The notes under the pieces were generated by a model. The model made no database searches. It was not told the origin of the DNA and saw only the letters and a list, made by a program, of their open reading frames with translations. Below are positions 49,701 through 52,984 of a stretch of DNA of 64,000 nucleotides, one piece after another. The position numbers and the translations under genes were made by a program. The DNA is taken from assembly GCF_018780075.1 (NCBI RefSeq), contig NZ_JADMKB010000032.1, positions 1 to 64,000 on the forward strand, written 5' to 3'. This DNA is from Hydrogenophaga sp. Lineage in GTDB: Bacteria; Pseudomonadota; Gammaproteobacteria; Burkholderiales; Burkholderiaceae_C. Position 1 is the first letter of the stretch. Each line of letters begins with the position of its first letter.

Positions 49701-51103
49701 GTGGTGTGGCCAGCCTCGCGGCGGTCAGCAGCAAAACCGCCGGCGTGAATGTCGCGTCGGACGCATCGCTGAAGCTCGGCAACGTGGGTGCGCCAGGCGC
49801 ACTGGTGTTGTCCAGCCAAGGGAGTCTGGCGACGGGAACACTCTCCAGCACCGGCAGCAACGTCCAGCTGAGCGCCCACAACGCCGGCATCAACTACAGC
49901 AGCCTGACGGCGGCGGGGACGGCGACGCTCACGGCCACGCGCGACGATGGCAGCGTGGCCGACACCAGCATCCGTGGCGGAAACATCACGGCCAGGGCGG
50001 TGGACCCACTCGCCGCGATCCAGGTGCAAGCCGAGGCCGGGTCGGTCGTGCTGGGCGCGCTGACGGCCACCACCGGTGGCATCGACATCGCCTCCGATGG
50101 GGGGCTGCTCACCACCGGGGCGATGAAGGCGGTCTCCGGCATCCACGCCAGCGCCAAGGGCACCCTGACCACCGGCGCGCTCACAAGCACCGGCAGCAAC
50201 GTTCAGCTGAGCGCCCACAACGCCGGCATCAACTACAGCAGCCTGACGGCGGCGGGGACGGCGACGCTCACGGCCACGCGCGACGATGGCAGCGTGGCCG
50301 ACACCAGCATCCGTGGCGGAAACATCACGGCCAGGGCGGTGGACCCACTCGCCGCGATCCAGGTGCAAGCCGAGGCCGGGTCGGTCGTGCTGGGCGCGCT
50401 GACGGCCACCACCGGTGGCATCGACATCGCCTCCGATGGGGGGCTGCTCACCACCGGGGCGATGAAGGCGGTCTCTGGCATCCACGCCAGCGCCAAGGGC
50501 ACGCTGACCACCGGCGCGCTCACCAGCAGCAACGCCGCCGTCAACCTCGATTCGCTGACCGGCTCGGTCACCGTTGCCAGCGCCACCGCCAGAACGGGCT
50601 TCAATGCCGATGCGGGCGCGGCCTTGAGTGTCGGGACCTTCACGGTCAGCGCTGGAGGGGCAACGCTGAAGGCGGCAACGAGCATCAGCCTGCCCAAAGG
50701 CACGGCCTATGGATTGATCGATGTCACCTCGGGTGGCAACGGCTTGTTCGGCGCCTTGACGTCAACGGCCCATGCCGTGCACGCGTCCAGCACGGGCGGC
50801 GGCCTGAGTTTCACCGCACTCAAAGCCGCCAACGGCATCCGCCTCCGGGCAAGCAAGGCACTGGGCACCGGGACCACTGCGGCATTTGGCATCGTCGGAA
50901 CCACCGTCGACGCCGGGGTCGGTGGGGTCGATGCCGAGGCAGCCGAGGGCAACCTGCAGTTCGGCAAGCTCAGCGCACGGAGCGCCAGCTTGCTCAACAC
51001 CCTGAATGGCGGGTTGCTGGTGTCCTCCATCAGCCTGCTGACCCCCTCTCAACTGACCTCCACCGCGCAGGGCGGAACCCGCGTCGTGCCGGCAGGCTAC
51101 TGA
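28715..51103 (+). CDS. giant LktA-type filamentous adhesin (TpsA exoprotein), 7,462 residues
   Basis: One uninterrupted frame of 22.4 kb encodes a Gly/Ala/Ser/Thr/Val-rich protein. Residues 1-48 are an extended signal peptide ending near ATAQT. Residues about 50-330 form a TPS secretion domain close to Fusobacterium LktA-type adhesins: NAFNHLSQLQVGSGDTVGMV, PQGANWLVNVVRDGRIQVDG, SHGFAVGAGGRVDAG. An Ala-Pro tract lies at 1260-1308. Tandem 330-residue repeats occupy about 2123-3412, two Ig-like segments about 3870-4070, and an aromatic stretch about 5600-5740. A duplicated 113-residue unit (about 7045-7270) precedes the end. Only four Cys were found, as two pairs (5339/5356 and 5698/5702). There is no C-terminal autotransporter barrel, so a separate TpsB is needed; one is encoded at 11117-12721. 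It probably forms a long beta-helical surface filament for adhesion or aggregation. Confidence 0.9.
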   Translation: MTPLHAPSKLHAPKPSRDSRQRLSVRVGPLPLAAALALGAQWPWATAQTVIKPLDGPAATQTVVSSPQPGVHSVTTATLRDGNAFNHLSQLQVGSGDTVGMVVPQGANWLVNVVRDGRIQVDGRLQGRLASGAVGGNLLFIDSHGFAVGAGGRVDAGRLVFAAPSTTFVDGLLGEGAGLSAGSVSGVLRGNFDRSATGAVRIDGQVAAEHSVQIMAGAAVVVNGQISVDGRSGGPAVNVGQVRTLTPLVDNNGVIDITTPGDILLNGKLLADGSHWASAGAVRVVAGGDAQLGSGALLSASAASGSNQGGGSVTLFAHGNATHAPGASLVARGDGSGAGGFVEFSAAKKVTLDGLVLDAGTDTGAAGQAYVDPEEVDVVSDLVVSNGTDHTIEANVSVTVAEGVTISTRQVGADINASGEKISTGHSGNLVIKAPSITVGAGAVLDASAVNAAGTTWRAGDISLLAQKSSTGETLVSLSNANATIDVAGTVKGKNITMEASVESSASFGGLTGSIQQAAVDLALESLDAPLALSLAYVEAKGDATVKIRSTAVLSATENIRLTALADRSTSVEVQTAGSAQANLSAGFSQVEGTTKVEVQSGAKLTAGQNIELVAASKTGVGMSAAASGLTDDTTGEANVASVVFAGSRSDIRTAVSVGAGALLTSGADTRLQAFHASQFETSAEVTVYGGGTAGVVGALSLQSSQTTADMDGNIDAGGHVSVMAMNASSKNTISATSANASEEEEESALAGLPESLEYSQDQAGEDAKAALMDGFMSMAEGFSDTSEEASGGAPAESKPPALRLAGAMTWSESDHVTRARIGAGALVNAGGDAVVDAQTLVGQLQSVAASEATSETEGKDGSKYGLAVAFNYADHRTTTRADVGVGAEINAGHVAVNASSDVPQFYTAMLPVDPLNPEAPPVEWGTFSAAYETYMGGPDVLFEGFNTRVGATSAATGLAAAGAVSLSFMKNDTRAWVDTDAKITTTVNDGLAWGYDVQEVGFESDLVPMLISGDPYTLDKDLSVLGDFVTESRDAPEGPDLEQIQFTRSFDGAVVVRAENHVQTLHYAGGTGPEAGAGGTAVGGTFSMVSRDNTAIAGIADRAEINTHRLDVNAETQDWVLSISPTSGSGAGIAANGIASYNKLSETTHAAISREAKVTASTVNVDAQLSLGVVAITGAITQSENSGVGIGVALNDMTGDTQAYVGDNDTGGGGGDTVEGTVGYVRTGQLGVKARTDGMIVAVGVAGAASGKEPPPEDPAPAPAPAPAPAPAPAPAPAPAPAPAPAPAPAPAPAPAPAPAPASAPAPEVKSTADNLADGVAADAADEQAQLDGNDATMAPLEEASAPAKGEGENAPPEDEPAADKPPSFSIAGAGAIVTNFSDLDTAAQIDGAVVEGVGTGTSQVAVRALSDLTQVSVAGGGALSLAKNTATEFTAAIAGAVAIQKSDDDTTARIVNSTIRDLADQSDSLVLQALKSGERTAVATGISANLSKGSTTSLSLVGSASVTTTSDDTVAEMVNSGVSGNVASPTALGVQVVAYDRSRIGAGGGALSVSTGKGSAGVGAAISVVNAKGSTQARVSGGAITQAHDLAVLGLSSQKVVGVGAVAGVQTSSDATSLGQLMGSFVYNHIDTQLSAGVTDGALVNLTGDLAVQAGGAPTSASLDALLGAVRASEVTDYEMTSTSNGYTADLKNSVGGESIVGVAGTLGLTMGSNSASLGLSYVHNDIQTSYDAELNGSITTEGDVSVQALSSADIVGVSVGLGATKGKFSGMGSASVSLIGQRTRALVTGGSVTASGLEVSSETRGNQFGLAGNLSIAVGGGSGNAAGAAVSYTLSAGRDYEANGDTDSTRAAGNEASISNADIDVGTGDVRVSASHTSDTQSVAASGAAADGSVGFAGTVSFTDVGGVTQALVHNADLTAGTVSVTAGEAADGRTASSLSVAGGLALSKGYAGALAVAWNTMSGVRSAKITDSDLVVNNAVTVESAAQGSIETLAVAVSAGKDGAGSGSIASNFMISDTAAEFSGGSLSGNATSLTVRSTGSSSIDSLAGAVSAGGTGAVGGALAVNSVGEGSDNFRVRTRLANTTLAAPVAVTVESNLAGSIDSMAAAGSGAGTAAINGSVTVNTIEADVLTEVSGVTQSANGGAFKVSANNDADIASLAGTISGAGTAAVGAAVSVNTIGGQVTARVADSTLRATGAVEVDASSSGTIKSVAAGVSGGGTAAVAGSNTTNAITSTVLAQMDTVTQAASSSSLRVQALDSSTIQSFAGTVAGGGTAAGGAAFALNFLGRTALDADSSKLVKAEVLNSALNSGGAVQVKALSTSTIESMGMAVGGSGNVAVTGSNTTNLLEDDIVATWSGGSLTGGATTLTVQADDAATVRTLAGNFSGSGAAAVGAALAVNQIGSQVSANLASMTLGAAPAVVVDADLRGEIESVAASGAASAGASVNGSFTTNEVNASVKAQATGLNQTANGGAFTVSADNDANIFSLAGTVSGGGTAAVGVAVAVNEIGGDVTARLASSTLRATGAVGVTATSSGTIKSVAAGVSGGGTVALAGSNTTNAITSTVLAQMDTVTQAASSSSLRVQALDSSTIQSFAGTVAGGGTAAGGAAFALNFLGRTALDADSSKLVKAEVLNSALNSGGAVQVKALSTSTIESMAMAVGGSGNLAVTGSNTTNLLEDDIVASWSGGSLSGGATTFTVQADDAATVRTLAGNFSGGATGAFGAAIAVNEIGSQVSATLASMTLSAASAVVVDADLRGQIKSVASSGAADGVASVNGSFTTNEVNASVKAQVTGLNQTANGGAFKVSADNDADIFSLAGTVSGSGGAAVGAAVAVNEVGGDVTARVASSTLRATGAANVLATSSGTIQSVAAGVSGGGTAALAGSNTTNAITSTVLAQMDTVTQAASSSSLRVQALDSSTIQSFAGTVAGGGTAAGGAAFALNFLGRTALDADSSKLVKAEVLNSALNSGGAVQVKALSTSTIESMAMAVAGGVSGAVSGSNTTNLLEDEITASWSGGSLYGAATSLTVQADDAATVRTLAGNVSGSAGGAFGAAIAVNQVGSAVLANLSGMTLHAAPAVVTVDADLRGEIKSVAASGAASAGASVNGSFTTNEVEASVQAQVLGLLQITDAGAFTVSADNDADTYSLAGTISGSGGAAVGAAVSVNDIGGDVTALLNDSTLRATGAVNVQATTSGTIESVAAGVAGGGSVALAGSNTTNGITSTVLAQMDNTTLVVNAASLAVLARDTSTIKSFAGTVAGGGTASGGAALALNFLGRTAEDADRSKVVKAEVLDSIVRSTGAVQVNAYSTSVIESIGVAAGASGTAAINGSNATNLLEDEITATWTGSDLSGSSTLAVSARQAAQIDSLAGNVSGSMGAAVGAALAVNRIGTQTNAKLVGATLSNFNSGIGHWTQTTDDLLLSAESDNQINTIAVGMSAGASGVQGSVAVSVIGSQTHAVLGADGYVSSVIAADSVAVTANSRDRIRALAGAVGLGAAGVGAAGGVLTNIIASDTSAGLMGNDTHVNALANGSGLTVRDAGLASAPDLMDTTELSDAVLDGASFATRTVKGIAVQATSIQQIGALTAVAGGGALGAAGAAINVDQIGGSTRAYIDSAHWVNDYVVGVSADQDVDVMAANHAMVASSVTALAIGAAGVSGAVGTEIIERSTRAEVIDGARVFAQDALSVKAVSTNAVAQISAGAAGGAVFGVAGSGDVVLLKGATVALVDHATVKANSIAVVADGSNASNLVAGAVSYAGVPGGVGVGLSFTVNVSGSTVRALVDDSTLAADGAVVVDADNRTESFSVSASAAAGGSYGAAVGASVSVMEGTTEAAVTGTTTIGRRTLATGLLSSAGDAPVTLNLASGYDLVGTGNQSAVRLALSDLAGLVSSASAVVTVSDGENTVTAVRQADGTYLANVSTLNDGVLLAQVLIMESGVQKVATTTLSKSTGINASDAALVAASLPAAQTRISTLSSFSQVDARNLDAVTFVLKSDAGPTANSAATVIVSDGTRQVTATLNADGSYTADVSTLGDGILTALVSVPGTATTTARVTFAKESGAGSLSITADETVVLNHNAGQVGAGGVAGVGASANVVVGKSTVDATLSATSVRVSGELTVAAERAADIDMITATGGGGGIAGISGAVGVLVFGSAPDSNANSELNGGGGTLSQIGGATESDRTSGAGGGLSTTEAAALNSSGNYDTQAAYAGASGWHRTSATVSAPTIVAGSLAVRSLDRTAVDNNAGAVALGGAAGVSAGVAITLLGGANHAGVSSGNVIVADAVSIESGMRTPVSGEPAIESRAIAGAGGFVGVGAAVSVASNATASSAALTGSLQAGGVVSVRAQDQTSLLSEAFGASVGALAVGVVTATAAQTGTVNTVLAGSLRSEGFSALAERDASAVAKARGGVAGVVAGSGAAATATDAGAVALSLGSGSAIHAGSGDLSLQAKSNPSASTSAIGVSVAAGAAVGVSAALSEVETEVSVTAAGPVSLSGADMLVSAVLGSGDGSVTSEAVAGGGGLLLGLQGAGASSTNLGQVSVVLGSVTLAASGDVGISANDAMTATATATGVGAGFVGAGVAVANTASTSTVSTNLAALGGSVAGNLAVSARGDEIVDADAVAGSGGVIAGAGAEATVNHQQTVSATAGTAASGLSVAGTTTLSADRKLRYDSQTETVNASAFGGSGAVTRATLTGSALAALGDHATLTGGQLRVLATNDVERSDLLAVSARGGGGGVIAGAGADAKTVINGTATAELGDDVSLVLGGNTAGLLELRAYNQLRGSSVGRLDLGGAIPIALVDTEIRSTANANATVGERNDIQVAGEVYVNAMSYVDIEANTITKTYGAAAGAQGDALAHANVNNVVTVGADTQLVGEGAVTLLAGQDRDFGRNKSFVTARADLFNHAAIPVSVNPDADAELTLNNTVNLLGDAVRSGSTIQVGGIEGSYVVQGKGKVSDWTRDVGELVGVSSEYGSSKKTLNANTVLSGLLEAGYGNKQVIVINPNGTLDASQTKGNIRYSIGTEDLAATGAAYLDTLYAQLKNYGDGNPNVDNEVETFVKAEIAFYLETLLREGFATLETDPDTGQIEVVAQANVPGTFLTLQSVRAGSGNVELFGDNVTGNAEIVARADSEILIDNHSPMNIRVKDLIIDNSGGFAKYNGVYLTKDDGTEIAGYNRDAKTGATFTVDSIDTRGGGAGEELPTLSVINRYVSTGAVSGSAVIATAPDGSSADLRQDQLRAPEIRVNGLLYNKLGPILLTNTAGSISVTQEDASYVPRLDGLEVQVNAGKNIVLSSPSVSQSVGGSPENLYAVAYNTDQQTKLDNMGVVRCGAARAGLPAQTSFDANCVRNGSGGIYASGGIFLGARYLNINGTIQSGQPDYTVTLTTASVGSTISAWESQWTANRGTYLARGRSSLVQVAGRLPTDNEAEINKQFANGSINLAQRNSLIAAMDARRKQPVVYYDAESNRLKVAATEVTGGLVEVVGSIINTGGGVIRALDGYARFDIDNQTGYGMDLLGLDTGGDAGVVRITDLSRPVTTDGRITGYEVTTYQRDANGAFKATTTAGRGGSLIGSSNSTLTTPNALRPELRATFSYAPVEDSTYVWSAGYEYGQEKRYWYQKSSSLWGAINLGSIKWNSVDTINKTSTAMPEGIYVTTETPLTQNFSMGLQTYTTDAESEIYYRKWSKCGTLCFKKTYYVDYRTEVGKRDVFTQRVRADHPIAIELVGYNTGLIDITSKGGIGIAGAITNDSGLVSLDSTLGAITQLSGGTAVTGNDLRFYAAKGIGSEGAPVNVITGTGSFTAQSDSGNIAFQSLGGALRINQVSTTGKVWLLGDEDILGLNPGAVHVSGSRIELSAPRGGIGEFNADGSVKSTLNIQTEDSAGGGITAHAARGIALKQNSGNLWVDQVASSGGDVYIETAGDLIDNNRNETRDLRTEEELLALWSAASLQGDSAEVSRQRTLTNTRTQFRRYWSLRNAQTTSIDPATGAVTAFTADAYDPNTYVFVFSADEKDRLAQSGLTAAQITALEDAREQELSELHKLYGATDYQINEALIVSEVNAALVASGSAAVDAQATWSDAELRSPLPKAIFSKSSTDTQTRIEEPNVVGNRVVLRPGGKIGRDEGAVTINLLKAGGLTTDDQLTIMSAESDDMTLDKSNWQLTVVKKDTFNVLSNKLNVTSNGFVYLGADETDAYPTGGNANLEQVTGNGEIRIKVSGSILNASDSTAAVIQGHKAILEAASGSIGTADKAVTLSLTGGGTASAATLVARAQDGIWINQTGDMRVADVYSPGAVMLTAQGAMIDARGLDRTRALEAGEATLIAQGGSVGSAANPFVVKTSTTGGVNATSAAGYSVYLAGAETGLTVNSISSGGDIYLDAAQKGVIANGDLSATGRVNVLATQGIELQGISAGSGVSLIAYGGDADVLGNISAAGPVNIVASGGISTLDINSGQDITLDAHSGNLDVDGDLVAVGGIDVTAGGTGSITMASGSQFKAISGGINLSADDVGLSSLDAARSVVVVADGDITDTSADTGTVNAAGLSVTLSAGGSIGVRGQAVDVLTRQRSKLVATAAGDAFLSSDTGSMRIAQVSAGGDAVLSSAFDLIDDRGTRTQAVDADNIELVAGGDIGQSTLAMTVKTAADGVVRRASAGGSLNLHSPQGALKVIDGSATLGRMALNGSVAGLSLGGTLTAGQGMALSAGTQVIGLGSTSSLTNANGSVVLQGRSITMADGSTVDGGNGTVVMSATGDITLTGIRTANNTSGAIVVSSTAGSVLDGGESRTDLQVDSVNGAIMLSALGSVGDTSLADGAMGRRIETQAPVLTVTSKNGSVALDQGGATRNAIITARQNAELIAEGAVVATKVASALGSVQVRSEQGGVKVTSVTSAQDVTIGAAGKIELVALTAPRDITLASTGTAATATDRGITATSLTAGRHLALSARGALADSRFATVTAKAGSLTLDTGGRLTVTGTTSGYGQVGIASGGVASLAAVSSKTAGVNVASDASLKLGNVGAPGALVLSSQGSLATGTLSSTGSNVQLSAHNAGINYSSLTAAGTATLTATRDDGSVADTSIRGGNITARAVDPLAAIQVQAEAGSVVLGALTATTGGIDIASDGGLLTTGAMKAVSGIHASAKGTLTTGALTSTGSNVQLSAHNAGINYSSLTAAGTATLTATRDDGSVADTSIRGGNITARAVDPLAAIQVQAEAGSVVLGALTATTGGIDIASDGGLLTTGAMKAVSGIHASAKGTLTTGALTSSNAAVNLDSLTGSVTVASATARTGFNADAGAALSVGTFTVSAGGATLKAATSISLPKGTAYGLIDVTSGGNGLFGALTSTAHAVHASSTGGGLSFTALKAANGIRLRASKALGTGTTAAFGIVGTTVDAGVGGVDAEAAEGNLQFGKLSARSASLLNTLNGGLLVSSISLLTPSQLTSTAQGGTRVVPAGY
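32491..32638 (+). repeat. Ala-Pro dipeptide tract in the giant adhesin
   Basis: About 148 bp made almost only of GCACCG and GCACCA hexamers encode roughly 48 residues of alternating Ala-Pro, broken by one Ser near the end. Such tracts form stiff extended spacers. Slippage by 6 bp would keep the frame. Confidence 0.95.
35081..38950 (+). repeat. four tandem 330-residue repeats in the giant adhesin
   Basis: Units begin at 35081, 36071, 37061 and 38054, giving periods of 990, 990 and 993 bp. Inside each of the first three units a block of about 300 bp (from GSNTTNAITSTV to STSTIESM, starting at 35401, 36391 and 37381) is almost base-for-base identical, while flanking parts differ more. The fourth unit is diverged. 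This points to recent duplication or gene conversion within the block. Confidence 0.92.
49847..50524 (+). repeat. 339-bp tandem duplication near the adhesin C-terminus
   Basis: Copy A (49847-50185) and copy B (50186-50524) encode the same 113 residues, running from STGSNVQLSAHNAG to AKGTLTTGALT. I count only about three base differences, all silent, so the duplication is very recent. Confidence 0.93.
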
Positions 51104-51120
51104 TTCACCAAAGGACCGCC

Positions 51121-51558
51121 ATGAAAAATCTGTTCAACACCGTCGTTCGAGGCCTCGCAGGCCAGACGGTCATTGCCCTCTCGCTCGTGGGCACCGTGAT
51201 CGGGGTCGGGGGCTGTTCCAGCACCGGAGACCTGGCCGGGGTGCAAGGTGTGGAGGCCAACAGCGGCTGGCTGGAGCTGCGGGGCAACCGGTTCGCCGAA
51301 GTGGCGCCGGGCATCGTGCTTGAAATGCCGGAGGGGCCGTACCGCGCCCGGTTTTCGGACACACAGGGCATCTACTACCAGGCCTCCCGGCCACTCGTGT
51401 ACCGGTCTGCCCTGGGGGTGGTGACCGCTGTGACCGGGGGCGTGTATGTGAAGAACGGGCGGCTTGACCGTGCCCGCAGCTGGAGCGAGCCCGTGATGCC
51501 TTCACCCAGGATGGCCTATTCGCACATCTTCGCTGTCAAGGTGCATCCCGCCATGTGA
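51121..51558 (+). CDS. small lipoprotein co-transcribed with the giant adhesin
   Basis: The ATG lies 17 bp after the adhesin stop and is preceded by a good ribosome site (AAAGGA, 5 bp spacer). The 145-residue protein has a hydrophobic signal (TVIALSLVGTVIGVGGC) with a lipobox-like VGGC, so C32 is the probable lipidated residue. The mature part is about 110 residues (WLELRGNRFAEVAPGIVLEM, then GIYYQASRPLVYRSALGVVT) with no recognised domain; it is probably beta-rich. Being the last gene of the adhesin operon, it may help the exoprotein in the periplasm or at the outer membrane, but no family function is known to me. Confidence 0.75.
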   Translation: MKNLFNTVVRGLAGQTVIALSLVGTVIGVGGCSSTGDLAGVQGVEANSGWLELRGNRFAEVAPGIVLEMPEGPYRARFSDTQGIYYQASRPLVYRSALGVVTAVTGGVYVKNGRLDRARSWSEPVMPSPRMAYSHIFAVKVHPAM

Positions 51559-51576
51559 CGCAAGGTGCGGAATGTG

Positions 51577-51596
51577 ACGCCCCACTCGGGGGGCGT
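51577..51596. terminator. hairpin between convergent lipoprotein and bactofilin genes
   Basis: ACGCCCC (51577-51583) pairs with GGGGCGT (51590-51596) around a 6-nt loop, 18 bp after the lipoprotein stop and 55 bp before the bactofilin stop. It could terminate from either side. There is no T-run, so it is a weak call. Confidence 0.45.
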
Positions 51597-51651
51597 TCGG
51601 CTCACCGAAGGTCCAGGCCATGCCCATGGTCTGGACCGCGTGTGTCCCTGA

Positions 51652-52245
51652 TCAGACCAGAACCATCTTCAGGCCCACCAGCATGGCCCCTGCGCCGATG
51701 ACGGCCAGCACGGAGCCTGCACCCGCCAGGAACACCCGGCGATCGCGCAGAAGATGGGTTTTCTGCCTTTGTTTGAAGGCGTTGGCGACCGTCGCGTCAG
51801 TGGCCAGCGCCGGGTTGTCGTGGACCGTCTCCTGAACACACGAAAACGTGCACTCGATGCGTGCACCCCGGTGAATCACCAGTTTCTGGCAGTGCACCGA
51901 ACCCGAGATCTTCGCCGTCGGCCGCACGATCACCTCGTCCCCGGCCACCAGTTCGCCGCTGAACACACCGCTGATTTCGGCGCGGTGGACCACGGCCTTG
52001 CCTTCCAGATCGCCGATATGGCTCACGACCAGGCGGTCGGCAGCGATGTCTGCATTGTCGACCCGCCCGTCCACGATCATCATGCCGTTGGTGTTGAAGC
52101 CCCCGCTGAGCTGGGTGTTCGGACCCACGTGGATGTCCTCGCTGCTCTGCATCGCCTTGACCGAGCGGGCTTTCAGCTCCACCGGTGTGACGAACGGGCT
52201 CACCACCTTCTTGTCAGCTTCTTTCAGTGGCATGCTTTCTCTCAT
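51652..52245 (-). CDS. bactofilin-family (polymer-forming) protein with C-terminal membrane helix
   Basis: The 197-residue protein has the right-handed beta-helix core of bactofilins (about 38-135): SEDIHVGPNTQLSGGFNTNG, MMIVDGRVDNADIAADRLVV, GELVAGDEVIVRPTAKISGS and VHCQKLVIHRGARIEC. Bactofilins polymerise into cytoskeletal scaffolds that localise surface and wall enzymes. The C-terminal 30 residues form a membrane helix (VFLAGAGSVLAVIGAGAMLV), unusual because bactofilins normally attach by a short N-terminal tail. The upstream region has two ATGTAC direct repeats (52276-52281 and 52295-52300). A role in organising the nearby exopolysaccharide or pilus machinery is possible. Confidence 0.82.
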   Translation of the reverse strand: MRESMPLKEADKKVVSPFVTPVELKARSVKAMQSSEDIHVGPNTQLSGGFNTNGMMIVDGRVDNADIAADRLVVSHIGDLEGKAVVHRAEISGVFSGELVAGDEVIVRPTAKISGSVHCQKLVIHRGARIECTFSCVQETVHDNPALATDATVANAFKQRQKTHLLRDRRVFLAGAGSVLAVIGAGAMLVGLKMVLV

Positions 52246-52351
52246 GTTGCTCTCTCTGTGATAAAGGTGACATTAATGTACCAAAAATAACAAAATGTAC
52301 ATATTTGATCCGACGGCCGGTCGGCCGGGCGTCGGAGAGAGCAAGGCGTGG

Positions 52352-52930
52352 TCAGCTCGCTGGAGAAATCGGTTTCCCGGTGCCAGTGCCACCACCGCTG
52401 TTGTTCGTGGATGTGGTCGATGTCGCGGGAGCGCTGGGTGCCGGGGGGGGCGTGACGTTGTTTCCGGTCAGCCGCTTGGGCGTCAGAGGGGTCACCGCGC
52501 TGGCGGAGAGGCAGTCCCATCCGCAACCTGCTTCGATCGATGACTCCACGGTGGCTGCGCTCAGCGTGATCGAAGGCATCGTGATCGCCGTGGAGAACAC
52601 GGTGGAGATGGCGGCCTGGTTCCTCGCAAACACCTCGCCCAGGATGGCCAGCGCCACGGAGGGGTCTTTCGCCTGGGTCAACACGGCCGCGGTGATTTCG
52701 GCCACCGGAAGGCCGGCCTGGTACGCGGCCGATGCAAACGCCGCCACAGGGATGCCTGCCGCCTGCGCCGCCGACAGCATGTCGTTCAGGCCCACTTTGC
52801 CGGCTACCTGCGCCTTGATCTCGGTCTGCAGCGCATCGGGGCGCATGCCCTGGGAGAAACCGGCCCAGGCGGTCAGGCTGAAGGCCAGAGCGGAAGCTGC
52901 TATTACCGTCTTTTTCATTAAAAACATCAT
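52352..52930 (-). CDS. small exported protein of unknown function
   Basis: The ATG at 52930 is chosen because a GGAG ribosome site lies 6 bp before it; ATGs at 52927 and 52918 would also keep the signal peptide (KKTVIAASALAFSLTAWAG). The mature part is Ala-rich and helical (AAQAAGIPVAAFASAAYQAG, LPVAEITAAVLTQAKDPSVA), contains one Cys pair (AGCGWDC) and ends in a Pro/Ser/Thr/Gly-rich low-complexity tail. No domain is recognised. It lies just beyond the exopolysaccharide operon (54 bp after its last stop) on the same strand and may be transcribed with it. Confidence 0.68.
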   Translation of the reverse strand: MMFLMKKTVIAASALAFSLTAWAGFSQGMRPDALQTEIKAQVAGKVGLNDMLSAAQAAGIPVAAFASAAYQAGLPVAEITAAVLTQAKDPSVALAILGEVFARNQAAISTVFSTAITMPSITLSAATVESSIEAGCGWDCLSASAVTPLTPKRLTGNNVTPPPAPSAPATSTTSTNNSGGGTGTGKPISPAS

Positions 52931-52984
52931 GAAAATCTCCAAAAATGATTGGTCATACTATCAAAACACCGTCAATTCGCCAAC

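Noticed and set aside
28715-51103. Monomeric or trimeric autotransporter
   Set aside because: The C-terminus has no beta-barrel or YadA anchor, and the N-terminus is a TPS-type domain.
28715-51103. RTX adhesin exported by type I secretion
   Set aside because: There is a Sec-type signal peptide and no GGxGxD nonapeptide arrays or ABC/HlyD genes nearby.
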